Source: Artemisia argyi (Eukaryota > Streptophyta > Magnoliopsida > Asterales > Asteraceae). Taken from it: DNA of 64,000 nucleotides. The number at the start of each line of letters is the position of its first letter. Positions within the stretch are counted from its first letter, which is position 1. Shown here piece after piece: positions 21,992 through 32,575 of this stretch. The DNA is taken from assembly GCA_030686995.1 (NCBI GenBank), contig CM060684.1, forward strand, positions 8,763,897 to 8,827,896, given 5' to 3'. A program made the position numbers and the translations under genes. Under the pieces are notes generated by a model. That model saw only the letters and a list, made by a program, of their open reading frames with translations. It did no database searches and was not told the DNA's origin.

Positions 21992-23762
21992 GAGTAAATT
22001 ACATGGATATGGTCCCTGTGGTTTGTCAAAAGTAAAAACCTTCGTCCCTTGAAGTTTGAAGTTGCACTGGTAGTTCCGAAGTTGGTAAACAAATAACACC
22101 ACCGGTCCTTTAGTTTAACTGGTGTTAAGTGGGTTCTGTTATATTTTATATGTTAGCCCCTTTGGTTAAATATCATTGCATCGTTTATCCTTAATAATAA
22201 CGGTAGTTTATAGTTTAAAGTTCCTATATGTTTTTATCCGTTTTTACACGTTTTCGTCCGTTTTTATACGTTTTATCTGTTTTTGTCTGTTTTCATACGT
22301 TTTAGACCGTTTTAATACGTTTTCGTTTGTTTTTCTTACGTTTTATCCGTTTTCGTCTGTTTTTATATGTTTGTCTGTTTTTCTTAAGTTGTCATACGTT
22401 TTTATCCGTTTTCTTACGTTTTTCTCCGTTTTCTTCCATTTTTATACGTTTTACCGTTTTTATATGTTTTCGTCCATTTTTCTAACGTTTTTATCAGTTT
22501 TTATACGTTTTCACCCGTTTTCTTACATTTTCATACGTTTTATCCGTTTTCGTCCATTATAATCCGTTTTTGTCCGTTTTTGTACATTTTTATCCGTTTC
22601 TTCTGTTTGTATACGTTTTGACCGTCGTTTTGACCGTTTATATACGTTTTCGTCCAATTTTCTTACGTTTTCACCTGTTTTCATCCGTTTTATACGTTTT
22701 CACCCCGTTTTCATACAATTTTAGACGTTTTATCCGTTTTTAAACGTTTTTATTTGTTTTCGTCCGTTTTTATAAGTTCTCTTACATTTTTATCCGCGTT
22801 CTTCCGTTTTTATACGTTTTCTACCGTTTTTAGACTTTTTCATCTCGGATAAAACGTATGAAAACATACAAAAACGTATGAAAATGTAAGAAAAATGGGT
22901 GAAAACGTATAAAAACGTATGAAGACATAAAAACAGATAAAAACATATAAGAAAGGTCAAAAACATATATAAATGGACGAAAACGAATAAAAACGTAAGA
23001 AAACGTATAAAAAACAGATAAAAACGTATGACAATTTAAGAAAAATAGAAGAAAACGTATAAAAATTGATAAAATCATATGACAACGTAAGAAAAACGGT
23101 CAAACACGTATAAAAACGGATAAAATGTATGAAAACATACGAAAACATATAAAAACGGATGAAAATTGATAAAAATGTAAGAAAATGGACAAAAATGGAT
23201 AAAACGTTTGAAAATGTAAGAAAATAAGCGAAAACATATAAAAATAGATGAAAACTTAAGAAAAACGGACGAAAACATATAAAAACGGTCAAATACGTAT
23301 AAAAAGGAAAGAAAACGGATAAAACATAAGAAAATTTATAGAAAGGGACAAAAACGTATGAAAACGGATAAAAACGTAAGAAAAACGAATAAAACGTATA
23401 AAAACGTAAGAAAGACGGATGTAAACGTAAAAAAAACGGTCAAAATGTAAAAAACGGACGAAAACGGATAAAAACATAAGAAAACGTATAAAAACGGACG
23501 GAAACATGTTAAAACGGATAAAAAATATATGGAAACTTTAAATTATAAACCGTCGTTCGTTATTATTAAGGATAAACGATGCAACAATATTTAACCAAAA
23601 GGGCTAACGTGTAAATTATAACGGAACTCACTTAACACAAGTTAACTAAAGGACCAGTGGTGTTATTTATTTACCAATTTAAGGAATACCAATGCAACTT
23701 CAAACTTCGAGGATGAAGGTTGTTACTTTTGATAAACCAAGGACCATCCATGTAATTTACTC
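21992..23762. mobile_element. Fold-back (long inverted-repeat) element
   Basis: The two halves are inverted copies. The outer arms of about 220 bp are single-copy sequence (GAGTAAATTACATGGA...GGTCCCTGTGGTTTG, left; its complement, right). The inner arms, about 620 bp T-rich left and 680 bp A-rich right, are built of degenerate 13-17-bp units around TTTTATACGTTTTCGTCCG. The centre is near 22846. Flanks TATTTTCAT and TATTTTTAA agree at 7 of 9 positions, suggesting a 9-bp Mutator-type target duplication. The many small ORFs inside translate the repeat unit and are not genes. Confidence 0.85.
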
Positions 23763-23924
23763 TATTTTTAATGAGGATGATATCTACATAAACACGAATC
23801 TCATGATCCACAAATCACATATTTAATTTCGATAGCAACAACAATCGGAATTATAATATTTAATTAAAAAAATAGATTTTACACTAAAAACATTGAGAAT
23901 ACATACTAACAAGAGAAAAAAGAG
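23763..23924. other. Intergenic, no feature
   Basis: AT-rich; 23850-23920 loosely resembles part of segment C (ATAGATTTTAC...ACATTGAGAA). Confidence 0.3.
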
Positions 23925-24015
23925 TGTAGCTTAAAAGACGACTCGAACTAGCGACCTAGTATTTATAAAATTTCGCTTAGCCATCAAACCAACTACACTT
24001 TCACGTTTCAATCTT
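23925..24015 (-). repeat. SINE-like tRNA-derived head
   Basis: Minus strand: TTGGTTTGATGGCTAAGCG (A-box-like) then GGTCGCTAGTTCGAGTCGTC (B-box-like GTTCGAGTC). Similar heads start repeat R at four places further right. Confidence 0.45.
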
Positions 24016-24555
24016 CAAATTTATTTATTTATTATTCTTCTGCTACAATAAAGCACCATACATTTGCCTTTTCTTGTTTGGTCCATGATGCTTTGATTTC
24101 TGTATTTTTTTTTTCTTAAGAGTTTATATATGCTACTGATTTATACTCTTTCTTTTGTGATCGTACTTCATGATTCAACTAAATATTTATATTTACTCGT
24201 ATTGGTAACTAAAGCATCTCTATGTAGTATGTAGTACAGGTTTATAGAGAAGTTCTATGTCATATGGAGGTAGCATGAAGGACAACGGAAGGAAAGGCCG
24301 GTTAGAAATTGGAGAACAAGGTTTATACTTTGCATAAGTCTATAGTAGAAGCGAAATTTAGGTTTATAATTACTTATGACCCAAGAGCTTTGATCTCGTA
24401 GTGGACATTGTGAGATATTATATATGTGTAAGATAGATGGTATAAGTGTGTAAAAGTTTTAGTTTTAGTAGGAAAAAAACTAAGGATTTGAATGTACGTA
24501 CTTGTTCGATAGCATGGATGCACTATTCTCTATTTTGTAGTAAAACATCGAATCT
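24016..24555. other. Intergenic, no feature
   Basis: AT-rich sequence, no gene or strong repeat identified. Confidence 0.35.
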
Positions 24556-24954
24556 TGAGACCTACAACTTATAGGATATCTTCGGACTCGAACTCGAGAC
24601 CTACAACTTATAGGATATCATAGTTAGCCAGCTATCCATCCCCAATCTCAGGTTTTATTCTCAAATTCAAATATTTATTTATTGTCTATGATGGCTATAT
24701 ACCTCATCTCAAGAAGCTTCAAATGCATCGATATTTTTTCTACCAAAAATAACAACTTTACTATTTTTTTATTATTATTTTTTTAATTTTTATGATACTT
24801 TTGATTTATTTTGAGTTGAAATAGCATTTACTTGTGTTTCTCAATAATAATAAAGTTTTATTAGTGTTTTAATTTGGTTAATCAAACATAAAAATTATTA
24901 ATGTTTTAAAATTGTTTCATTTATGTAAAATAGTTTAAAATTGGTGTGCTTAAA

Positions 24955-24955
<1 letters not shown>
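24556..24955 (-). repeat. Repeat R (SINE-headed), copy 1
   Basis: Shared with 27930-28360 over its whole length: GACTCGAACT...GAGACCTAC, TTAGCCAGC, ACCTCATCTCAAGA(G/A)GCTTC, and a tail ending GTGTGCTTAAA. On the minus strand the first part looks like a tRNA-type A/B box promoter. CTCGAACTCGAGACCTACAA is duplicated inside it (24570-24620). Interrupted after the tail by the inverted-repeat element at 25015. Confidence 0.6.

Positions 24956-25014
<59 letters not shown>
24956..25014. repeat. (TA)n microsatellite, left
   Basis: About 59 bp of TA directly left of an inverted-repeat element; the equivalent site in repeat R copy 2 (near 28347) has only AATATATC. Confidence 0.95.
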
Positions 25015-25018
<4 letters not shown>

Positions 25019-25431
25019 GGACTTTCTTACGAGAACCATTTTATCTGCGAGAACTGAGAGAACCACCAAAAACATACATGCACGCCTTTTAAAATAAAAT
25101 AAAAATACATGCAAATCATCAATAATCGTAAACATCCACCTATGTTCTTCAATATCGTTATGAACTCATCATCTTTTTTCACAAAAACCTTACACACGGC
25201 CGCAATATTGTCGTTGCACGTCTTATAAGAACATACATGCACACCTTCAAAGAAATTTTTTGTATTTCAAATTTCTTATCAAATTCTTTAGAACAATTAT
25301 GTTTTTTTTTAAAACATATGTGTTGTTTTGAAAACATATGTGCAAAAATACAATTATTGAAGGCGTGCATGTATGTTTTTGGTGGTTCTCTCAGTTCTTG
25401 CGGATAAAATGGTTCTCGTTTGAAAGTTACG

Positions 25432-25434
<3 letters not shown>
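25015..25434. mobile_element. Inverted-repeat (MITE-like) element between TA tracts
   Basis: Terminal inverted repeats of about 70 bp: left 25021-25092 (CGAGAACCATTTTATCTGCG...), right 25361-25430 as its complement. The centre has no coding capacity. TA tracts lie on both sides, so insertion at TA or into a TA repeat is likely; the target duplication cannot be measured. Repeat R copy 2 lacks it at the same point. Confidence 0.7.

Positions 25435-25490
<56 letters not shown>
25433..25490. repeat. (TA)n(CA)n microsatellite, right
   Basis: TA run 25433-25480 followed by CACACACACA. Confidence 0.95.
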
Positions 25491-25624
25491 TTATATATAA
25501 CAGGAGGCATTTCAAGAATATGCCACCTCATTGCCCAATAATTCATTATCAGCCATGTCATCATATATAGGCCATTTTGGATCTAATTTTGAAGCACTAA
25601 AATTTGGATTAAATTCGTGTAAAA

Positions 25625-25705
25625 ATGAACATTGTGAGATTCAAACCTGCATCTTTTAGTAAAATGCAAACATCTCAACCAATGGAGCCAAGCCATTGAT
25701 TGTGA
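25625..25705 (-). repeat. SINE-like tRNA-derived head
   Basis: Minus strand: CATTGGTTGAGATG (A-box-like) then GCAGGTTTGAATCTC (B-box-like). A third type, distinct from those at 11518 and 23925. Confidence 0.4.
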
Positions 25706-25861
25706 TCAAGGACCTAAAACAAAAACAAAATATACTATACAAAAGAGATTAAGCTAAACACACGAGGACCGATTGTGACATTATGAGGAAAAAACATATC
25801 AGGGCATAACTAAACGTCTCTTTTCAATATTTGTTACCCTTCCCAAAAGCCTAAATCGACT

Positions 25862-25975
25862 TGTGCTTTTGCTGAACTTGCTAAGAAAAAGAAGCAGACG
25901 TCGAGTGTGGATGTGTATTTGAATTTTTATGATCTTACTCCTATTAATGGTTATCGATATTAACTTATGCTTATT
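25862..25975 (+). pseudogene. deSI-like (PPPDE peptidase) gene fragment
   Basis: In frame the plus strand reads a Lys-rich run then DVYLNFYDLTPINGYRY and a stop. Plant deSI-like (PPPDE thiol peptidase) proteins start with almost this phrase (VYLNVYDLTPINGYAYW, from memory). Only this N-terminal exon piece is seen; the catalytic His and Cys regions are absent. No promoter seen. It is a gene fragment in a repeat-rich zone. Confidence 0.5.
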
Positions 25976-27360
25976 TGGGTTGCTCTTGGTTTTGTGATTA
26001 TTTACAGTTTGAAGATGGCAAGAAGATGAATATAAAGGCTAGGTAACAAACGTAAATTTTTCATCAAATTACTTTACTGAATTCGGTGCATGTAGTTATT
26101 TGAGTTCTTGATATCATTGAATCTTTTAATGCTTAGTTGATGATGAAAAATATAGTTGATGATAAAGATTCTTTTGCTTTTGGTGCGTGGCTACAGGTAT
26201 TTTGATGACTACCTGCTCATTTATGCAGGTATGGATATTAAAGTCTTAGGCGGCAATGATTTCTATTCGGAATCAGGTATATATAGGGGTAATTAGGATT
26301 TTCTTGGGGCAGTGAAAAAGTTTTGTTTTTTATTAGTATGTTTAGTTTGATTTTTCTTAGTTAGGTTACACCGATTGTCCAATCCGACCTACCCACCTCC
26401 AATCATTACCGAACAGGGTTTGATCACTTATGCGTGTGGTGGAATATGATATTATAGAAGGAAGTCATTTTAAACGAACACAACATATGTTCGAGAGATA
26501 TGGTGCTGTTTTTAGATTGTGTAACCAAGGAGCATGAAAAGATTTTTTTTTCGTTAATCATGGTTCTTTTTTCAGTACGCTGATTTATTTATCTTTGATT
26601 TCAGGATGTCTATGTTTGGTGTTTGGGATAGGGCTGCAAACCGTTGAAGTCAACCTAACATTACGCTCAACTTCATACCTTATGTTCAAATGGTTTTGTC
26701 GTTGCAGTCATCGCGGATGTTTGGTGCCTTTTCTATATTTGCAGGTCTGAAAATGGTACGTGTCTCCTCCAACGAGTGGTTCGGGGTGGGATTTGTTTTG
26801 CCTGCCAAACATATTAGGCGAAGGTAAAATTGTAGCACGGTATTAGGTGAAGGTAAAATTTTAGCATTCTAGTATGTTTATGTTCTGTATCTGTTTAAGG
26901 GTGTTTAGTGGCTTATATATGCGTAGATGATTATGGATACATCATTGGCTTAAATTAAGTGAATTTGAAGTTTTTTGGGATTTCAAATTGAATTTCCTTT
27001 TATTTATGCTATCGCACGTACAGTTGATTATGGGGATACATAGTATGGAATTTTGTATGAAGAGAGTTTATGAGTTTGGTTGTTACATGATTTGGAATCG
27101 TGGCCTGATCTCTTTTGCTTTTGTAATGGATTGATTTTTGTTTTTTCAGGCCTGAAATAGATAAGGCGCTTAAAATAGAGGACAAATATTGTACATGAAT
27201 TGTAGGCTAATATACGAAAAAAGATGACCAAGGAGGAAAGGAAAGCTTTAATTAAAGCAGGAAGAGAGGACAGTGTAAGGTACCAATCAAAGGCTGTTGT
27301 CGGGCAGAAGAAGGTGCGTTTTCATATCTCTTTGTCGTTTTCTGCAGTTCCGTGAATCAT
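25976..27360 (+). pseudogene. Exon-like fragments incl. possible SDA1-like piece; source unknown
   Basis: Several short open stretches end or begin at splice-like borders (TTTGCAG near 26750, TTTCAG near 26610 and 27150). One, about 27215-27315, reads KMTKEERKALIKAGREDS followed by VRYQSKAVVGQKK; this charged pattern resembles the C-terminal part of SDA1-family proteins (ribosome export, nucleolar), a weak recognition from memory. Another, near 26604, reads MSMFGVWDRAA then a stop. No continuous gene can be built. Source genes other than the possible SDA1 piece are unidentified. Confidence 0.3.
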
Positions 27361-27929
27361 TAGGTACCCTATATATATATATTTGAAAGGCAATAATTTT
27401 ATTAAAATTAAAACAAACTAGCAAGAAGCTAGAAAGTAAATAAATAAAACATTTGACCAACACGATCCTATCAATACAGACTCTAAAATGAACATTGTGA
27501 GTAACCAAACAATCAAAAAAATAAACTCCACCATCTCAACCCTAAAACGCTAACCACTCAAGGGCAATCACCCTGTAAGAAGTATGGAACAAATACCAAC
27601 CAAACACTCCCACAACCACAACCTAAAACACTAAAGTACCATATATACATTATCATGTTGTAACTTAATAATAAACACACATCTCCCGAGTACAATTATT
27701 TTCAACTAAGGTGGTGTTTACTTTTTCCCTTATTCCCTTTTGATGAGATAAATGTGAGCACAAAACCTTTACAATTTCTTATTAATTAGACTCATTAAAA
27801 CTACACTCTGCTCAATAAGTGGCTAATTAATATCTTTATATATAACTACTTAATTTGGAAGGCGAGTCTTTGGCGTAATCAAACTATTCTCGTGAATGAA
27901 ATTAAAGAGCAAACGTGAAAGAAAAAAAT
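27361..27929. other. Intergenic, no feature
   Basis: AT-rich with a short TA run near 27370. No gene seen. Confidence 0.35.
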
Positions 27930-28360
27930 GACGAAAAACAAAAAAGGGTTCATGAATGCTTGCTGACTCGAACAAGAGACCTACCACTTATACGAAATCA
28001 AGCTCGGCCAGCAAGCCACACAAACTCTCAAGTTTCATTCTCATATACAAATTATCTATTGTTCATCATGTTATATATGTACCTCATCTCAAGAGGCTTC
28101 AAGCGCATTCATATTTTTAACAAAAATAACAACTATACTACCATTTTTTTTTCTTCCTTTGTTTTGGTCTATGATGCTCTTGATATATTTTGAATTGAAG
28201 AAACATTTGCTTGTCTCATCTAATAATAATCAAGTTTCATTGGTGTTATAATTTGGTCATTCAAATTTTGTATCAATCATAAAAATCAACAATGTTTCAA
28301 AATTGTTCCATTCTTATGAAAATGTTCAAAATTAGCGTGCTTAAAATATATCATATACAT
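27930..28360 (-). repeat. Repeat R, copy 2
   Basis: Full-length relative of 24556-24955, without the inverted-repeat element and its TA tracts. The SINE-like head is GACTCGAACAAGAGACC on the plus strand. The plus ORF 27915-28193 crosses it and is not a gene. Confidence 0.6.
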
Positions 28361-28472
28361 TTAAATATAACTACATCTAACAAGTTTATGCACAACCAAT
28401 CAATGAATGACTAAACATAAAAAATAACCACGAAATAATAACCAGATTTAAGAAGTGTTTTATTCAGGTCAA

Positions 28473-28475
<3 letters not shown>

Positions 28476-28504
<29 letters not shown>
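28476..28504. repeat. Poly-A run
   Basis: About 28 consecutive A; either a microsatellite or the tail of a retroposed repeat. Confidence 0.9.
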
Positions 28505-28506
<2 letters not shown>

Positions 28507-28635
28507 ATTAAAACTTTATGTTGTTTTTATAATGGATTTTGGGGGTGTTACAAATTTACCTTCCGTTAAGACATGGTAACAAGTTAATGAACAAAAGTGA
28601 ATAGAAAAAGAAATTGACGAAAAAATAAAAAAAGA

Positions 28636-28770
28636 GTTGGTAAACAAGTTGCTGACTCGAAAACAAGGCCTACCAGTCTACCACTTATAGGATGTTAATC
28701 TTAGCCAGCGAACCATCCACACACATTACTATTACTAATTCATGATTTTATATCTCATCTCAAGAGGCTG
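28636..28770 (-). repeat. Repeat R, copy 3 (truncated)
   Basis: Keeps the SINE-like head (GCTGACTCGAAAACAAGGCC) and the ATCTCATCTCAAGAGGCT phrase, then runs directly into the CGGTCAAGACCC array. Confidence 0.55.
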
Positions 28771-28850
28771 TACCCGGAAGTATCCGGTCAAAACACGGTT
28801 AGACCCGGTCAAGACCCGGCTATATCCGGGTAAGACCCATTTTCGGCTTC
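28771..28850. repeat. CGGTCAAGACCC array 1
   Basis: Four to five degenerate units of about 15 bp (CCGGTCAAGACCCGG and variants). Followed by TTTTCGGCTTCAAAT and TTACTGGTA, a tail shared with arrays 2 and 3. Confidence 0.75.
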
Positions 28851-28879
28851 AAATATCAACTAGGTTACTGGTACTTGAG

Positions 28880-29022
28880 TCAAGTAGAGAAATGTCGCAA
28901 ACAGATGGTAAACGCGGGTGCTTTTCGTTTTTACAAAAGCTTGTAGAAATGGATGTTGATGGTGCTAAGAAGTTACAAGAGACTATAGGTCGCGGGAAGC
29001 TATGGGGTGTGTTTGGGTGACC
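28880..29022 (+). pseudogene. ARM-repeat protein C-terminal fragment, copy 1
   Basis: Carries the same stretch as 31350-31482: RKQMVNAGA, then after a one-base loss FLQKLVEMDVDGAKKLQET and a tail ending WGVFG and stop. The pattern (an ARM helix, basic C-terminus) fits plant armadillo-repeat proteins. Here the stretch is separated from the rest of its gene and starts immediately after array 1. Confidence 0.5.
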
Positions 29023-29285
29023 GTAATGATCATACTCGTTCTCAAACATCTGTATGTATTTATTTTAATTTACAGTTTTGTACCGCTTGTGCATCCTTGT
29101 TGTTCATAATTTTATTCTTAGTAATTAATCTTAGTTAAGAGGTCAAGGCATTAGGCATTGTTATTACTTATTAGTTTAAAGCCATGGTAGTTAGTTGCTA
29201 GTGGCGTGTTGGCATCATAGCAACAAGTAGTTATTTCACCTCTGCGGCAATAGATAGGTTCAATCACTACTAAAGATTGTGAAAT
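29023..29285. other. Downstream of ARM fragment, no gene
   Basis: Continues to match 31483-31640 for about 150 bp (TTTACAGTTTTG, TGTGCATCCTTGTTGTTCAT), so the duplicated unit includes some 3' flanking sequence. Confidence 0.5.
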
Positions 29286-29289
29286 AGAG

Positions 29290-29580
29290 CCCCTTTAATA
29301 GAGCACGGTTATTGAATTTCTATCTTAAATCGGTGACGGGTAGGAGCTATGAAAAGTTATTGAATTACCATCTTAATATATGTGAAAAGTAGCGAAGGTG
29401 CCTATCTAAATCGGTGATGGGTAGGAAGCAGGAAAGATTGAAAGTTATTGCATTTCTATATTTACTCGGTGACGGGTAGGAGCTATGAAAAGTTATTGAA
29501 TTACTGTCTTAAATGTTAAATCGGTGACAGGTAGGAGGTGTGGAAAGTTATTGAATCACTTAGGTACGGTATATAATTAG
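29290..29580. repeat. Degenerate tandem repeat with CGGTGACGGGTAGGAG core
   Basis: About four imperfect units sharing AAATCGGTGACGGGTAGGAG and AAAAGTTATTGAATTAC, at irregular spacing (about 60-110 bp). No coding potential. Confidence 0.7.
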
Positions 29581-29950
29581 TTTTACTTATTAATCCTATA
29601 GGCTTATAGAAAGGGTCTAATGATTACAAAAGATGTAAACTAATACCATGAAGATTATCACTACCTTTCGTTATTTTTCTAAATTTGATAAATATTCGAA
29701 AAAAAATTAAGTACAACTCTAGTACCAAAATAAGGGACATATATGTTTCGGAAAGTATCACCTTTGTTCATAAGAATTATAAACGGATTGAGTTATCAGG
29801 AGGGGGAGTCTTTGGCTTAACCAAAGTATTCTCATGATTATTTTCGACTCTTTGCCCGACGACCCTAAATGGGTTAATAATTATTAAGAACCAATTAATA
29901 ATTTTTTTTAGTCACATTTCTTCGTAATTTTAGTGTATTCTTTTCTAAAA
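29581..29950. other. Intergenic, no feature
   Basis: AT-rich, nothing recognised. Confidence 0.35.
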
Positions 29951-30112
29951 AACTAAACCAACAAAGTTGGTGTCGGTTAATATCAACTCACGTGACTTTA
30001 TCCTAACAAATTAAAGAGCAAAAGTGATTAAAAAACTAAACCAACAAAGTTGGTGTCGGTTAATATCAACTCACGTGACTTTATCCTAACAAATTAAAGA
30101 GCAAAAGTGAAA
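29951..30112. repeat. 83-bp tandem duplication
   Basis: Two essentially identical 83-bp copies containing CCAACAAAGTTGGTGTCGG, back to back, ending in a poly-A run (30110-30133). Confidence 0.85.
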
Positions 30113-30133
30113 AAAAAAAAAAAAAAAAAAAAA
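30110..30133. repeat. Poly-A run
   Basis: About 24 A. Sits between the 83-bp duplication and repeat R copy 4. Confidence 0.9.
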
Positions 30134-30345
30134 AGGACGGATGTTGCTGGCTCGAACACGAGACCTACCATTTATAAGACCTCACTTTTAGCCAGCAAGC
30201 CAGAGACCCTCTCAAGTTTCTTTCACAAATACAAATTATTTATTGTTTCTTATGTTATATATGTACCTTATCTCAAGAGGCTACAAATGTTGTGACATTT
30301 TTACATAAAATAACAGCTATACTTATGATTTATATATTTAGCCAT
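30134..30345 (-). repeat. Repeat R, copy 4 (truncated)
   Basis: SINE-like head (GCTGGCTCGAACACGAGACC; minus-strand B box GTGTTCGAGCC, A box TGGCTAAAAGTG), then ATATATGTACCTTATCTCAA, then array 2. Confidence 0.6.
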
Positions 30346-30775
30346 CAAGACCCGGTTATATCCGGCCAAGACCCGATCATTTCCGGTCAAGACCCGGCTA
30401 TGTCAGGACCGGTTATATCTTGCAAGACCCGGTTGGATACGGTCAAGACCCGGTCATTTCCGCCATTGTACTTTTCCGGTTATATCTTACAGTAGTTTTC
30501 CGGTTAGACCCGGTCATTTCCGCTCAAGAACCGGTTTGACCCGGTCATTTCCGCCATTGTACTTTTCCGGTTATATCTTACAGTAGTTTTCCGGTTTGAC
30601 CCGGTCATTTCCGCTCAAGAACCGGTTTGACCCGGTCATTTCTGGCCAAGACCCGGTTTGACCCGGTCATTTCTGGCCAAGACCCGGTTAGACCCGGCGT
30701 TTCCGGTCAAGACCCGGTCATTTCCAGTCAAGACCCAGCCATCTCCGAGCAAGACCCGGTTATATCTGGTTGTCG
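30346..30775. repeat. CGGTCAAGACCC array 2 with 91-bp higher-order unit
   Basis: Largest array: some two dozen degenerate units (GACCCGGTCATTTCCGG, TCAAGACCCGGTTATATCC). Within it a 91-bp unit beginning CGCCATTGTACTTTTCCGG is repeated at about 30461 and 30552. Followed by the shared tail TCGGCTTGAAATGATTACAC. Small ORFs across it have no stop only because the unit lacks stops in those frames. Confidence 0.8.
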
Positions 30776-30859
30776 GCTTGAAATGATTACACATATGAAC
30801 AACCTTGGTTACTGGTAGTTGAGCTATGCCAAAGAAAGGGGCTGTGTTAGGGTGATTAG

Positions 30860-31482
30860 TTCGCGCAGTGGTGAAGTCTGTGACGGTTTTCGTACAGGAG
30901 TATGGATTCAGTAATTTGGTTAAGGAGGATCATGATTTTAATGTGATGGTTGTTAGGAGTAGCGTTTTTGTGAGTTTGAGGGGGTCTTTTTTATTCGGGG
31001 AATAGTGTGAGGAGTTTGGAGGTTGCGGTTTAGTTTTTGAAGAATTCGGCGTGTGATGAATGGATGGTGGAGTTCGTAGTTCATGAGGGGTTTTTGGTTA
31101 GGATTGTTGAGTTGTTGAACTGTGGGGTGTTTAGGACCGTTGATCGGTATCTTGGATGAGAAAGCAATTGAAGAGAAACAAGTGGCTGTGAGAGCGTTGT
31201 CAGTTATATTGCTTTGTTCGGGGAACAGAAGGATTTATCGGAAGGAAGAAAGTGTGATAGTGAGTATAGTTCAGTTATTAGATCTTTTTACACCGAATTT
31301 TGATAACAAGTACCCTGTGCCGATTCTAATGTCTTTTAACTCATTCTAAGAAATGTCGCAAACAGATGGTAAATGTGGGTGCTTTGTTGTTTTTACAAAA
31401 GCTTGTAGAAATGGATGTTGATGGTGCAAAGAAGTTACAAGAGACTATAGGTCGCGGGAAGCTATAGGGTGTGTTTGGGTGA
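30860..31482 (+). pseudogene. ARM-repeat protein pseudogene, copy 2
   Basis: Degenerate reading in several frames: RSLEVAV, LKNSACDEWMVEFVVHEGF, then VRALSVILLCSGNRR, IVQLLDLFTPNFDNKYPVP, then KKCRKQMVNVGALLFLQKL and DVDGAKKLQETIGRGKL, ending in a stop. Helix-forming Leu patterns and the C-terminal KYPVPILMS phrase are as in plant armadillo-repeat proteins. There are at least three frameshifts and a TAG in the last exon; its start is lost at array 2. Exact gene not identified. Confidence 0.55.
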
Positions 31483-31669
31483 CCGTAATGATCATAATTG
31501 TTCTCAAACATCTGTATGTATTTATACTAATTTACAGTTTTGCACTGCCTGTGCATCCTTGTTGTTCATAATTTTATTCTTAGTAGTTAATCTTAGTTGA
31601 GAGGCATTGTTATTACTTATTAGTTTACAATGTATTCGTTTATCATGGAAGTCCATGTCACTACACTTC
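31483..31669. other. 3' flank of ARM pseudogene
   Basis: Matches 29023-29170; no other feature. Confidence 0.45.
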
Positions 31670-31875
31670 AGTGACTAATCCAATCGGGAAAAACTGTCCC
31701 TGCACAGTACCGAGGAACAGAAACCCTCCACCATTATTCGCATCACATTGTGAGACTGCACATGTTACTTCATCATTATAATCATAATTATCATAATTGT
31801 TTCCAAGTGGGCTCAACCTAATCTTACCATAAACTTCATTGGTTTCAAAATCTTCGATCGTACGTGTATGTTCAG
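31670..31875 (-). pseudogene. Auxin response factor (ARF10/16-like) fragment
   Basis: Minus strand, in frame: EVYGKIRLSPLGNN, an Asn/Asp-rich linker, then [11 protein letters not shown]; after a one-base shift it continues SVPRYCAGTVFP. Plant ARFs of the ARF10/16 type carry DEVFAKI...LP at the end of the dimerization region and [21 protein letters not shown] at the start of the B3 DNA-binding domain (from memory). Only about 65 residues remain, with a frameshift; no other ARF part is nearby. Confidence 0.55.
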
Positions 31876-32169
31876 CATGTCCTTATGGAAAATAAGACAC
31901 CTTTGAATTCTGGAAAGGCATTTGAAAATAAGACTCCTCTGTACCCCGTTCATGCTTTTCACTTGTTTCTGTATCTCTACCTATTTGAATACTGTTTTCC
32001 TCTCTGGACAACCAAATAAAAACCCGCGGGTGTACTCTATGCGCCCTATTTTCCTTGTAAATGTTGCAGGCAGAATTATAATGAAAAATTTAGGCCAATT
32101 CAAATATCACAAAATCAACCCAAATTCTAACCATTACCAATATATGCTCAGTAATTTAAAAAAGCAATA
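31876..32169. other. Between gene fragments, no feature
   Basis: Includes an open stretch at 31922-32170 without a recognisable domain. Confidence 0.3.
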
Positions 32170-32575
32170 AAACACAAATGAACATACTCGTTGATTGCAT
32201 CCAGCATACTTGCGCATATTTCAGTCTCGGGTTCCTGTAAGCAAATATTTAGTAAATATTGGAAACAGCCCGAAATAAGGAGAGGGAAAATGACAAAGTT
32301 AACCTTGTCTATCACATCTATTAGAGCTGGTATGACATAGTCAAGCAATTGCTTTACATAGGACTCATTGCAACCCTGACTGCCCCTTCTCAATAGCTAA
32401 TTTTATTGAACGAAGTAACTCTGGCATAGCTACAGGTCAAAGAAAAAGTCAATGCTTTAGCTAATTTTAAGGTTATTCGGGATGAATTTGTACCTGAAAC
32501 TACAGCTTTCCTAACTTCTTCATGAAAATAAAATTCAAGCGGTACTAATATTGGAGCGACATGTTCATGTATTTA
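32170..32575 (-). pseudogene. Importin-5-like (karyopherin beta) fragment with introns
   Basis: Three exon pieces on the minus strand: about 32570-32494 (VAPILVPLEFYFHEEVRKAV), about 32430-32304 (AMPELLRSIKLAIEKGQS, then after a shift NESYVKQLLDYVIPALIDV), about 32234-32170 (EPETEICASMLDAINE). GT/AG borders survive (donors at 32493/32492 and 32303/32302), and the first junction restores VSAMPELL in frame. The sequence matches the HEAT repeats of plant importin-5 homologues, nuclear import receptors. A frameshift and missing remainder make it a pseudogene; retained introns exclude an mRNA retrocopy. Confidence 0.65.

Noticed and set aside
22176..23507. Phe/Tyr/Val-rich ORFs on both strands in the fold-back element
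   Set aside because: They translate the CGTTTT repeat unit; similar peptides appear on both strands and in several frames, so they reflect repeat composition, not genes.
30346..30775. CRISPR-like array
   Set aside because: Units are degenerate, adjacent without unique spacers, and the genome is plant nuclear.
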